NCBI GenBank assembly: GCA_036505295.1 | Contig: DASXTQ010000107.1 | Coordinates: 1-41,993, forward strand | DNA: 41,993 nt | DNA from: WS-7 sp036505295 | GTDB taxonomy: Bacteria > Eisenbacteria > RBG-16-71-46 > SZUA-252 | Direction of reading: 5' to 3' | Shown: positions 23,647-32,115 of the stretch, in pieces | Position numbering within the stretch: position 1 is the stretch's first letter | Layout: every line of letters starts with the position of its first letter | Made by a program: the position numbers and the translations under genes | Notes under the pieces: generated by a model | The model's input: the letters and a program-made list of their open reading frames with translations, nothing else | Database searches by the model: none | Told to the model about the DNA's origin: nothing

Positions 23647-24088
23647 TGCCGGAGGTTTTGACCCTCGATTCCACAAACGCCAGAACCTGATCTCGATTTC
23701 CTCCGAAGGGAAGCCGGACGCCGCGGTACGCCTCGAGCCAGCTTCGCTTCTCGAAGGGGCTCAGAAAAACCCCGTTCCGGTCTACGGTCGCGCGCCGCAT
23801 CTCGGCCCACGGCCTGCTCCTCACGACCCCGAGGGTCCTCACCTCGATCGCGTCCGGCGAGAGCCGGTACTCAGTCTTCGCGATGAAAGAGCCCACGGAC
23901 GCGAGCACGAAGACCGGAGCCGCGACACCGAGGACCTTGTCCCCGGTCCCCTGCGCGATCACGACCCCGAGCACCACGAGCGAACCCAGCAGCACGGCCG
24001 CGGTCCAGGGCTTCTCGCGCGCCGGCCAGACCGACCATTCGAGCGAATCCGCCGGCGGGGCGGAGGCGCTCCGCTCAGGCTCCGCCAC
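23570..24088 (-). CDS. Membrane protein with bPH-like domain
   Basis: A 172-aa protein. Two membrane helices (about 29-46 and 52-70) are followed by a beta-rich domain resembling bacterial PH (YdbT-like) proteins: TEYRLSPDAIEVRTLGVVRS, RPWAEMRRATVDRNGVFLSP and EAYRGVRLPFGGN. The polar, Gly/Arg-rich C-terminal tail is encoded in the region that overlaps the next gene. The start is a GTG at 24088, inside the 3' end of gcvPB (14-bp overlap), which ties the mutL block to the glycine cleavage genes. PH-like domains of this kind are membrane-associated, but no ligand can be predicted. Confidence 0.7.
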   Translation of the reverse strand: MAEPERSASAPPADSLEWSVWPAREKPWTAAVLLGSLVVLGVVIAQGTGDKVLGVAAPVFVLASVGSFIAKTEYRLSPDAIEVRTLGVVRSRPWAEMRRATVDRNGVFLSPFEKRSWLEAYRGVRLPFGGNRDQVLAFVESRVKTSGNDGGEPGSGRRGQGRRKASAPDAGR

Positions 24089-25544
24089 CCTCGGCCTCGA
24101 GATCCCGCCACGTCAGCGTCAGCTTCCGCGCCGCGCGCGCCTCGTCCAGACGCTTGACCGGTGTCTGCGTCGGCGCCCGTTTCACGCGCTCCGGGTCCTC
24201 CTTCGACTCACGGTCGATCGTGAGGAGCGCCTCCGCGAACGCGTCCAAGCTCGCCTTGGTCTCCGTTTCGGTTGGCTCGATCATCAGCGCCTCGTCGACG
24301 ATCAGCGGGAAGTACGTCGTGGGCGCGTGCATGCCGAAATCCAGGATGCGTTTTGCCAGATCCAGGGCACGCACGCCCCGCGCCTTCTGGCGCGCGGCCG
24401 AGAGAACGAACTCGTGCATGCAATAGCCCTCGTGGGACGGCGTGAACGCGTCCTTGAGCCTGGCCTTCAGGTAGTTCGCGTTCACGATGGCTTCGCGGCT
24501 CACCTCCGCGAGCCCCTCCGCGCCCAGGCTCTTCACGTAGCAGAGCGCGCGAACGATCATTCCGAAATTGCCGTAATAAGAGTGAACCCGGCCGATCGAG
24601 CGCGGCCGGTCGTAGCTCCACTGGTACCTGTCTCCCGCCCGCTCCAGCACCGGGGCCGGAAGGTACGGCGCGAGCTCCTCACGCACACAAAGGACTCCAC
24701 CGCCCGGGCCGCCGCCCCCGTGCGGCGTGGAGAAGGTCTTGTGAAGGTTGATATGCGCGAAGTCGAATCCCATCGAGCCTGGATTCGCGAGCCCGACCAT
24801 CGCGTTCAGGTTGGCCCCGTCCAGGTAGAGGAGACCGCCCGCGCCGTGCACGATCCGCGCGATTTCCCCCACGTTGCGCTCGAAGATCCCGAGCGTGTTC
24901 GGGTTCGTGAGCATGAGCGCCGCCGTCTTTCCCGAGACCTCCCTCTTCAGCGCCCCAATGTCGACGCAGCCGTCGGGACCCGATGGGACGGTCACGACCC
25001 GATAGCCGACCTGGTGTACCGTCGAAGGATTCGTGCCGTGCGCCGAATCGGGCACGATCACCTCTTCGCGGGGATTGCCGCGCTCGGCGTGATAGGCACG
25101 GGTCATGAGGATCGCGGTCAGCTCGCACTGGGCGCCGGCCGCCGGCTGGGTCGTGATCGCGGGCATGCCCATGATCACCTGGAGCCGCTCGTGAAGCTCC
25201 CAGATGACCGCCAGCGCGCCTTGCGAAAGACCTTCGGGCTGGAGCGGATGGATCGCCTGAAGTCCCGGCATTTGAGCCATTTCGTCGTTCAGCTTCGGGT
25301 TGTACTTCATGGTGCAGGATCCGAGCGGATAGATGGCCTTGTCGATGTGGTGATTCAAGACCGAGAGATTGACGAAGTGGCGCACGACCGCGGGCTCGGG
25401 GATCTCCGGGAGCGCGGGGGCCTCGCCCCTCAGCCGCTCGCGCGGCAGGAGCCGCTCGGCGCCTTCGGCCGGAACGTCGAGCGGGGCGAGCCTGGGCCCC
25501 CGGTGCTCCTTCACGGAAAGCTCGCGCAGCGTCAGCTCCGGCAC
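24075..25544 (-). CDS. gcvPB: Glycine dehydrogenase P-protein, subunit 2 (PLP-binding)
   Basis: A 489-aa catalytic half of the two-subunit P-protein, which decarboxylates glycine and passes aminomethyl to lipoyl-GcvH. The PLP lysine is Lys269 in HINLHKTFSTPHGGGGPGGG. YPLGSCTMKYNPK (72-84), QPAAGAQCELTA and DSAHGTNPSTV are other signatures. The frame is open 14 codons further, but the GTG at 25544 has an excellent ribosome binding site (GAGGAGG, 4-5 bp before it) and overlaps gcvPA by 13 bp. Subunit order and length are normal for the split P-protein found in many anaerobes, thermophiles and Firmicutes. Confidence 0.95.
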   Translation of the reverse strand: MPELTLRELSVKEHRGPRLAPLDVPAEGAERLLPRERLRGEAPALPEIPEPAVVRHFVNLSVLNHHIDKAIYPLGSCTMKYNPKLNDEMAQMPGLQAIHPLQPEGLSQGALAVIWELHERLQVIMGMPAITTQPAAGAQCELTAILMTRAYHAERGNPREEVIVPDSAHGTNPSTVHQVGYRVVTVPSGPDGCVDIGALKREVSGKTAALMLTNPNTLGIFERNVGEIARIVHGAGGLLYLDGANLNAMVGLANPGSMGFDFAHINLHKTFSTPHGGGGPGGGVLCVREELAPYLPAPVLERAGDRYQWSYDRPRSIGRVHSYYGNFGMIVRALCYVKSLGAEGLAEVSREAIVNANYLKARLKDAFTPSHEGYCMHEFVLSAARQKARGVRALDLAKRILDFGMHAPTTYFPLIVDEALMIEPTETETKASLDAFAEALLTIDRESKEDPERVKRAPTQTPVKRLDEARAARKLTLTWRDLEAEGGGA

Positions 25545-26920
25545 GCGGCCTCCTCGACAGGCGCTTGGGCCGGATGCCGTGCCCACTCCGCAAGCGCGTC
25601 CACGTAGCGGTCCATCTCCTCGCGCGTCCGTTTTTCCGTGGCTGCGACCAGAAGGTCGGCGGGACGGGCGCGATCGAAGCGAGAGAGTGGAACCCCTGCG
25701 AGAATGCGCCGCTTCTCGGCCGCGCGAAGAAAGCCGGTCGCGGGCCCTGGCAAACGGAGCACGAATTCACGGAAAAAGGCCCCCTCCCCGTTCGCGAGCG
25801 AGACCCCCGGAACCTGGGCCGCACGCCGCGCTAAGTAGTGCGCCTTCTCCAGCGACTGGGTCGCGACATCGCGCATGCCCTGCGCGCCGAGGAGCGCTAA
25901 GTGAATGGTGTTGGCAAGCGCCATCAGAGCCTGGTTTGTGCAGATGTTCGACGTGGCTCGCTCCCGGCGGATGTGCTGCTCGCGGGTCTGAAGCGTGAGC
26001 ACGAATCCACGGCGACCGTCCAGGTCGACCGTGGCTCCGGCGAGCCGGCCCGGAAGGCGCCGCACGTCCGACTTCCGGATCGAGAAGAAACCGACGAGCG
26101 GTCCGCCATATCCCATGGGGACTCCGAGCGGCTGGCCCTCCCCGACGACGATGTCGGCGCCGTCACGACCCGGCGGCTTGAGCAGCGCGAGCGCGACCGG
26201 GTCCGCCGACGCGATCGAATAGGCTCCGGCCGCGTGGGCCGCTTCCGTCAGCGCGGCCCCGTCCTCGACGATCCCCTCGAAGTTCGGTTGCGCCCAGAGC
26301 ACGGCCGCGATCTCAGGAGAGAGCATCCGCTTGAGCCCAGCCGCCGGGGTCGCGCCGTGATCCATCGGCACATCGCGCACGTCGAACGAGCCCGCGGAAG
26401 CATAGGTGCGAATGACCTCGCGGAAGTGCGGATGGACGCCCTGGGAGACGAGCACGACGCGCCGGCCCGTGGCGGCGGTCGCCATGAGCGCAGCCTCCGC
26501 GCACGCGGTCGCGCCGTCGTACATGGAGGCATTCGCGACTTCCATTCCGGTCAGCTCACAGATCATCGACTGGTACTCGAAAATAGTCTGGAGGGTACCC
26601 TGAGACACCTCCGGCTGGTACGGCGTGTAGGCGGTCGCGAACTCGGATCGGGAAAGGAGGGAACGCACCGCGGCCGGGATGAAGTGGTCGTAGATCCCGG
26701 CTCCGAGGAAGCAGGCGTACTGATTCGCATCGGCGTTCGCCTCGGCCCACTGCGCGAAGTGGCGCGTGATCTCGTATTCGGCAAGCGGCGGATCGAGCGG
26801 CAAGGAGCCCTGGACGCGGAACTCCGACGGGATCGACGCCCAAAGCGCCTCGACGCTCTCGGCGCCGATTTGTTTCAACATCACGCGGCGCTCCGCCTCG
26901 CTTCGCCCGACGTAGCTCAC
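25532..26920 (-). CDS. gcvPA: Glycine dehydrogenase P-protein, subunit 1
   Basis: A 462-aa non-PLP half of glycine dehydrogenase. Signatures include CFLGAGIYDHFIPA, TAYTPYQPEVSQGTLQ, EVANASMYDGATACAEA, ADIVVGEGQPLGVPMGYGGP and EQHIRRERATSNICTNQAL, all characteristic of GcvPA. The start is the GTG at 26920, whose GTGA overlaps the gcvH stop by 4 bp; a longer open frame upstream runs into gcvH and lacks conservation. With gcvPB it forms the heterodimeric P-protein. Translational coupling from gcvT through gcvPB suggests balanced subunit synthesis. Confidence 0.95.
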   Translation of the reverse strand: MSYVGRSEAERRVMLKQIGAESVEALWASIPSEFRVQGSLPLDPPLAEYEITRHFAQWAEANADANQYACFLGAGIYDHFIPAAVRSLLSRSEFATAYTPYQPEVSQGTLQTIFEYQSMICELTGMEVANASMYDGATACAEAALMATAATGRRVVLVSQGVHPHFREVIRTYASAGSFDVRDVPMDHGATPAAGLKRMLSPEIAAVLWAQPNFEGIVEDGAALTEAAHAAGAYSIASADPVALALLKPPGRDGADIVVGEGQPLGVPMGYGGPLVGFFSIRKSDVRRLPGRLAGATVDLDGRRGFVLTLQTREQHIRRERATSNICTNQALMALANTIHLALLGAQGMRDVATQSLEKAHYLARRAAQVPGVSLANGEGAFFREFVLRLPGPATGFLRAAEKRRILAGVPLSRFDRARPADLLVAATEKRTREEMDRYVDALAEWARHPAQAPVEEAACRS

Positions 26921-27303
26921 GCGTGCGCCCCCAGCGCCTTTTCGTACGCGTCCGCGCTCAAGAGCGACTCGATCTCGGCGGGGTTCGCGACCCGGATCCG
27001 AATCATCCAACCCTTCTCGTACGGGGATTGGTTGATCAGCGCGGGATTCTCTTTCAGCTCCGTGTTGACCGCGATAACCTCCCCCGAAACCGGTGCGAAG
27101 AGATCACTCACGGTCTTGACTGCATCAATCGTCCCGAAGCTCTTCATCTGTGTCACGCGCGCGCCGACCGGCGGCAGCTCCACGAACACGACATCTCCAA
27201 GCTCTCCTTGCGCGAAATCCGTGATGCCCACCTCCGCTTCCTGGCCGGTCGCCCGCACCCACTCGTGCTCCTTGGTATACCGCAGATCCTTGGGGACCTT
27301 CAT
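26917..27303 (-). CDS. gcvH: Glycine cleavage H-protein, lipoyl carrier
   Basis: A 128-aa carrier protein that shuttles the aminomethyl intermediate between P-, T- and L-proteins on a lipoyl arm. DLRYTKEHEWVR opens the domain, GITDFAQGELGDVVFVELP follows, and Lys63 in DAVKTVSDL is the lipoylated residue. VNTELKENPALINQSPYEKG and WMIRIR complete the family pattern. It overlaps gcvT and gcvPA by 4 bp each. The LipM-like gene about 10 kb downstream in the same run is a plausible enzyme for its modification. Confidence 0.97.
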   Translation of the reverse strand: MKVPKDLRYTKEHEWVRATGQEAEVGITDFAQGELGDVVFVELPPVGARVTQMKSFGTIDAVKTVSDLFAPVSGEVIAVNTELKENPALINQSPYEKGWMIRIRVANPAEIESLLSADAYEKALGAHA

Positions 27304-28433
27304 TCCGCTCTCCTGGGTTTGGGTGCACGCACGCTGCCCCTCGTGTACATGGGCCTCCCCGTCACGGTCGCGGGCGTTTCCTGCCCGCGGGTGCGCACCT
27401 CGAGCTTCAATCCCCGGCGCGTGTGGTCCTTGTCCGTGTACGCCATCGCCACCGGCTTCCCGATGCTGATCCCCATGGACCCGCTCGTGACCGTGCCCAC
27501 GGTGCGTCCCTGTGCCGAGACTTCGAACCCGTGGCGCGGGATGCGTTCTCCGTCGAGCACGAGCCCCACCAGCTTGCGGCCGACGCCGTCGCGTTGCGCT
27601 GCGACCAGCGGCCCTTTCCCGATGAACTCCTCCTTATCGAACCGAACCGTCCATGCGAGTCCCGCCTCCAGCGGGTTCGTGGTCTCGTCGATGTCGTTCC
27701 CGTAAAGGCAATAGCCCATTTCCAGGCGCAGGGTGTCGCGCGCTCCGAGTCCGATCGGGCGAATCAGGGCCGGAGCGCCGGCCTCGAAGATGCGGTCCCA
27801 AGTTTCGAGGGCGCGCGATGGCCGCACGTACACCTCGAACCCGTCCTCGCCGGTATAGCCGGTTCGGGAGACGAGGCGCCAGTCCCTCCCCGATCCTTCC
27901 TCGAAGAAGGTGTAGAACTCGAGGCTCTTCACGCGGTCCCCGTAGAGGCGCGCCAGGACGTCCTCCGCTCCCGGACCCTGCACCGCGAGCTGGGCTACGT
28001 CCTCGTTCTCATCATGGACGGTCACGTCCGAGGGGGCGTGGGCGCGAACCCAGGCGAGATCCTTCTCGAAGTTGGCGGCGTTCACAACGAGAAGCCGGTC
28101 CCTTCCCGTGGCGTACACCAAGAGGTCGTCCACGATGCCGCCCGATTCGAGGCACATCGGCGTGTAGACCGCCTTGCCGTCGGGGACCGCGGCGACCTCG
28201 TTTGTGACCAGACGGTTCGCGTACGCCTCAGCACCCGGTCCGCGCAGCCGAATCTCCCCCATGTGGGATACGTCGAACACGCCGACGCCTCCGCGAACGG
28301 CGCGATGCTCGGCGACGATGCCCTCGTATTGAATGGGCATCTCGAAGCCGGCGAAGGGGACCATCTTGGCGCCGAGGGCCAGGTGGCGGGCGTAAAACGG
28401 CGTCCGTTTGAGCGTCGATGTGGTGTCGAGCAT
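27300..28433 (-). CDS. gcvT: Aminomethyltransferase, glycine cleavage T-protein
   Basis: A 377-aa enzyme that transfers the one-carbon unit from aminomethyl-GcvH to tetrahydrofolate, releasing ammonia. Signatures are VPFAGFEMPIQY, GVFDVSHMGEI with the catalytic Asp of the FDVSHM motif, RTGYTGEDGFEVY, RDTLRLEMGYCLYGNDID and TSGSMGISIGKPVAMAY. The ATG at 28433 (MLDTT) is preferred; an in-frame TTG lies 6 bp upstream. It is first of the gene run that reaches gpmI, with 65 bp between it and uvrA. No glycine riboswitch can fit in that gap. Confidence 0.95.
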   Translation of the reverse strand: MLDTTSTLKRTPFYARHLALGAKMVPFAGFEMPIQYEGIVAEHRAVRGGVGVFDVSHMGEIRLRGPGAEAYANRLVTNEVAAVPDGKAVYTPMCLESGGIVDDLLVYATGRDRLLVVNAANFEKDLAWVRAHAPSDVTVHDENEDVAQLAVQGPGAEDVLARLYGDRVKSLEFYTFFEEGSGRDWRLVSRTGYTGEDGFEVYVRPSRALETWDRIFEAGAPALIRPIGLGARDTLRLEMGYCLYGNDIDETTNPLEAGLAWTVRFDKEEFIGKGPLVAAQRDGVGRKLVGLVLDGERIPRHGFEVSAQGRTVGTVTSGSMGISIGKPVAMAYTDKDHTRRGLKLEVRTRGQETPATVTGRPMYTRGSVRAPKPRRAE

Positions 28434-28498
28434 CCTCAATTTGCGCCTGGGATTAGGGAGAATCGAGACCGATCACGGTATCACATCCGAGGACGAAT

Positions 28499-31351
28499 TC
28501 AAACCACCGCCTCCCGCGCCAGGCTCTTGGGACGCCTCCCTTGAAAGAGCGCGCGCAGCGCCTCTCCGGTATGCGATCCGGAGGCGGACGCCACGTCCTC
28601 AGGTGTGCCTTCGGCGACCACGCGTCCCCCTTCGTCTCCCCCTTCCGGCCCCAGGTCCACGATCCAATCCGCGGCCTGGATCACGTCCAGGTTGTGCTCG
28701 ATCACGATCACGGTGTTTCCCTTGTCGACGAGGCGGTTCAAGACATGAAGCAGGGCACACACGTCCTCGAAGTGGAGCCCGGTCGTGGGCTCGTCCAGCA
28801 GATAGAGGGTCCGCCCCGTCTCGACGCGCGAAAGCTCGGTCGCGAGCTTGACGCGTTGTGCTTCCCCGCCGGAGAGCGTCGTCGCCGGCTGCCCCAGGTG
28901 GATATAGCCGAGCCCGACCCCGCTCAGGGTCTCGAGCTTCCTGCGCACGGGGGGTATCGCGCTCAAGAACTCGAGCGCGTCGTCGACCGTGAGCTCGAGC
29001 ACGTCGGCGATCGACTTCCCCTTGAACGTCACCTCGAGCGTTTCCCGGTTGTAGCGCTTGGCACGGCAAACGTCGCACGTTACGTAGACGTCGGGTAGGA
29101 AGTGCATTTCGATCTTCACCAGCCCTTCCCCGGCGCAGGCTTCGCAGCGCCCTCCCTTCACGTTGAAGCTGAACCTCCCCGGCTTGTACCCGCGGACCTT
29201 GGCCTCCGGAAGCTCGGCGAAAAGATCCCGAATGAAGCTGAAGACCCCGGTGTAGGTCGCGGGATTGCTTCGCGGGGTGCGCCCGATCGGGGACTGATCG
29301 ATCGCGACGACCTTGTCGATATGCTGCAATCCCTCGATCCGGTCGTGGGCGCCTGGAGTGTCCTTGGCCTGGTAGAAATGTCGCGCGAGCGCGCGGTAGA
29401 GAATGTCCTGAACGAGCGTGCTCTTGCCGGAGCCGGAAACGCCGGTGACGCACACGAAGGTTCCAAGGGGAAACTTCGCGCGGACCTTCTTGAGGTTGTT
29501 CTCGCGCGCCCCGACCACCGTGATCGACTCGCCGTTCCCGAGGCGCCGCGTTTCCGGGACTTCGACCTCGCGCTCCCCCGAGAGATACTGCCCGGTGAGG
29601 GACTCCGGCGCCTCCCGGATGGCTTCGATCGTGCCCTGCGCCACGAGGTAGCCGCCCCGCCGCCCGGCGCCCGGGCCCAAATCGACGATGTGATCCGCGG
29701 CCTCCATGGTCTCACGGTCGTGCTCGACGACGAGGACTGAGTTCCCGAGATCGCGCAATGCGATCAGCGTGCGCAGGAGCTTCCGGTTGTCGCGCGGGTG
29801 AAGCCCGACGCTCGGCTCGTCCAGGATGTAGAGCACCCCTGTGAGCCTGGATCCGATCTGGGTGGCGAGGCGTATGCGCTGGGCCTCGCCGCCCGCCAAC
29901 GTGGCCGCGGCACGGTCGAGCGTGAGGTAACCCACGCCCACGTCCTCCAGGAATTCGAGCCTCTGGCGAAGCTCCTTCAGGATGGGAGCCGCGATGACGC
30001 TCTCCCGCGTCCCGAGCGCGATGCTACCCACGAACCCGAGAGCGCGCGAGACCGACATCCGCGTCCAATCGGCGATCGACCGGTCGGCGATGCGCACGGC
30101 GAGCGACTCGGGCTTCAGGCGCGCGCCGCCGCATGCAGGGCAGGGCTTCTTGCTCATGCTTTGCTCGATGTGGGCGCGTACCTGGTCGGAGGAGGTATCG
30201 CGATAGCGGCGCATCAGCTCGGGGATCACGCCCCGGAACCGCCCCTTATGAGACCAGACCTTGCCGCTCCTGAGTTTGAACTTGTACTGGAGCTTTTCAT
30301 CCCCAAGCCCGTACAGAAGCGCCTGTTGCGCCACCGCAGGGAGCTTGGCGAAGGGGGTATCCATGGAGATCTTCATCCGCTTCGCGAAGGCCTGGATTAC
30401 GCCCTTGATCCAGGTTCCCTCCGCGTCCCCCCACACAACGACCGCGCCTTCGCGGAGCGACTTCCTCCGATCCGGAACCACGAGGTCTGGGTCGATCTCA
30501 AAGGTTGTGCCGAGTCCATCGCAGGTGTTGCAGGCGCCGTAGGGACTGTTGAATGAGAAGGATCGGGGCTCGGGGGGCTCGTAGGAGACCCCGCACACGG
30601 GGCACGCCGCGGTGCTCGAGAGCACCGCCTCTTCTCCCTTCGAGGGAATGAGGAGCACCAGCCCGGCTGCGAGCTTGGCCGCGGTCTCCATCGATTCGTG
30701 CATGCGGCTCCGGCGCGCGGGCTCGGCGGCCAGACGGTCGACCAGGATCTCGATCGTGTGCTTGCGTTTCTTGTCGAGCGGGATTTCCTCTTCGAGCTCG
30801 TGCCACACCCCGTCCACCCGGGCCCGAACGAAGCCGAGCTTTCGGTACTGCGCGAGCTCCTTCCGGTACTCCCCCTTCCGGCCACGGATTACCGGCGCGA
30901 GAATCTGAACCCGGTCCCCTGCGTGCGTCACGAGGATCTGATCGACCATCTCCTGGACGGTCTGTCCGCGGATAGGCCGGCCGCAGTTCAGGCAGTGTTG
31001 CACCCCCACGCGCGCGAAGAGGAGCCTCAGATAGTCGTAGATCTCGGTCACCGTCGCCACGGTCGAGCGCGGATTCTGCCCCGCCGTCCGCTGCTCGATC
31101 GAGATCGCCGGTGAGAGCCCCTCGATCTGGTCCACGTCGGGCTTTTCCATTTGACCCAGGAACTGCCGCGCGTACGCCGAGAGCGACTCAACGTAACGCC
31201 TCTGCCCCTCCGCATAGAGCGTGTCGAAGGCAAGCGAGGACTTCCCCGATCCTGAGACCCCGGTCAGAACCACGAGCGCGTTTCGCGGAATATCGAGACT
31301 CAGGTTTTTCAAGTTGTGCTCGCGCGCGCCCCGGATGCGGATCATGTCCAT
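28499..31351 (-). CDS. uvrA: Excinuclease ABC subunit A
   Basis: A 950-aa DNA damage sensor of nucleotide excision repair. It has two ABC ATPase halves. The first Walker A is GVSGSGKS at 31-38, with GQRRYVESLSAYARQFLGQM after it; the second is GVSGSGKSTLVQDILYRAL. Zinc-binding cysteines are in CPVCGVSYEPPEPRSF...CNTCDGLG and in GGRCEACAGEG...CDVCRAKRYN. Two LSGGE/LAGGE signatures precede ILDEPSVGLHPRD and LLDEPTTGLHFED. The ATG at 31351 (MDMIRIRG) has AAGGAGG 9 bp upstream; an ATG at 31345 is possible. It overlaps the upstream transporter ATPase by 10 bp. Length is normal. Confidence 0.97.
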   Translation of the reverse strand: MDMIRIRGAREHNLKNLSLDIPRNALVVLTGVSGSGKSSLAFDTLYAEGQRRYVESLSAYARQFLGQMEKPDVDQIEGLSPAISIEQRTAGQNPRSTVATVTEIYDYLRLLFARVGVQHCLNCGRPIRGQTVQEMVDQILVTHAGDRVQILAPVIRGRKGEYRKELAQYRKLGFVRARVDGVWHELEEEIPLDKKRKHTIEILVDRLAAEPARRSRMHESMETAAKLAAGLVLLIPSKGEEAVLSSTAACPVCGVSYEPPEPRSFSFNSPYGACNTCDGLGTTFEIDPDLVVPDRRKSLREGAVVVWGDAEGTWIKGVIQAFAKRMKISMDTPFAKLPAVAQQALLYGLGDEKLQYKFKLRSGKVWSHKGRFRGVIPELMRRYRDTSSDQVRAHIEQSMSKKPCPACGGARLKPESLAVRIADRSIADWTRMSVSRALGFVGSIALGTRESVIAAPILKELRQRLEFLEDVGVGYLTLDRAAATLAGGEAQRIRLATQIGSRLTGVLYILDEPSVGLHPRDNRKLLRTLIALRDLGNSVLVVEHDRETMEAADHIVDLGPGAGRRGGYLVAQGTIEAIREAPESLTGQYLSGEREVEVPETRRLGNGESITVVGARENNLKKVRAKFPLGTFVCVTGVSGSGKSTLVQDILYRALARHFYQAKDTPGAHDRIEGLQHIDKVVAIDQSPIGRTPRSNPATYTGVFSFIRDLFAELPEAKVRGYKPGRFSFNVKGGRCEACAGEGLVKIEMHFLPDVYVTCDVCRAKRYNRETLEVTFKGKSIADVLELTVDDALEFLSAIPPVRRKLETLSGVGLGYIHLGQPATTLSGGEAQRVKLATELSRVETGRTLYLLDEPTTGLHFEDVCALLHVLNRLVDKGNTVIVIEHNLDVIQAADWIVDLGPEGGDEGGRVVAEGTPEDVASASGSHTGEALRALFQGRRPKSLAREAVV

Positions 31352-32115
31352 GCTGCGGTCCCTCCTTCCGGGCGGCGGAGGATCCGTTGCATGAACGCAC
31401 GGCACCGGGAGGTCTCGGGACGGTCGATCAGGTCGCGGGCTAAGCCCGCCTCCACGAGAACCCCCGCGTCGAGGAAGACCGCCCGCTGCGCGACTTCCCG
31501 CGCGAAGCCGATCTCGTGCGTCACGACGAGCATCGTCATCCCATCCCGCGCGAGGCTCCGCATCACCTCCAGCACCTCGAGGATCATCTCCGGATCGAGC
31601 GCGGAGGTTGGCTCGTCGAAGAGCATCACTTTGGGGCTCATCGCGAGCGAGCGGGCGATGGCGACCCGCTGCTTCTCCCCTCCGCTGAGCTGCGCCGGGT
31701 AACGCAACTCCTTCCCACCCAGCCCCACGCGGTCGAGAAGACGGAGCGCCGTGGCCTTGGCCTCGGACCTGGGCTTCCGCCTCACCACGACCTGGGGGAG
31801 AACCAGATTGTCGAGCGCCGTCCGGTTCGGGAACAGATGGAATCCCTGAAAGACCATGCCCACTTCCTCGCGCACTTTGTTCCAGTCGGTCGTCAGATGG
31901 TTCACGTGCATCCCGTCGATGATGATCTCACCCTCGTCAAGGGTCTCGAGTCCGTTGACGCAGCGCAAGAGGGTGCTCTTGCCGGAGCCGCTCGGCCCCA
32001 TGACGACCAGAGTTTCCCCGCGCTGCACCTCCAGGGTGATCCCGCGCACCCCGTAGTGTCCACCCGGGAACCGCCGGGAGACGCCGCGCATTTCCACCAT
32101 CGGCTCCGGGTTCAC
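31342..32115 (-). CDS. Polar amino acid ABC transporter ATPase (GlnQ/ArtP type)
   Basis: A 257-aa ATP-binding subunit that powers uptake through the adjacent permease. Walker A GPSGSGKSTLLRCVNGLE, Q-loop VGMVFQGFHLFPN, signature LSGGEKQRVAIARSLA, Walker B VMLFDEPTSALDPEM and H-loop VVTHEIGF are all intact. LRCVNGLE and FPNRTALDN are typical of the polar amino acid (PAAT) group; the specific amino acid cannot be told. Coupled by 4-bp overlap to the permease and overlapping the uvrA start by 10 bp. Confidence 0.95.
   Translation of the reverse strand: MNPEPMVEMRGVSRRFPGGHYGVRGITLEVQRGETLVVMGPSGSGKSTLLRCVNGLETLDEGEIIIDGMHVNHLTTDWNKVREEVGMVFQGFHLFPNRTALDNLVLPQVVVRRKPRSEAKATALRLLDRVGLGGKELRYPAQLSGGEKQRVAIARSLAMSPKVMLFDEPTSALDPEMILEVLEVMRSLARDGMTMLVVTHEIGFAREVAQRAVFLDAGVLVEAGLARDLIDRPETSRCRAFMQRILRRPEGGTAAWT

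Noticed and set aside
28434..28498. Glycine riboswitch upstream of gcvT
   Set aside because: Only 65 bp separate uvrA and gcvT, too short for the aptamer, and no glycine-aptamer core is visible.
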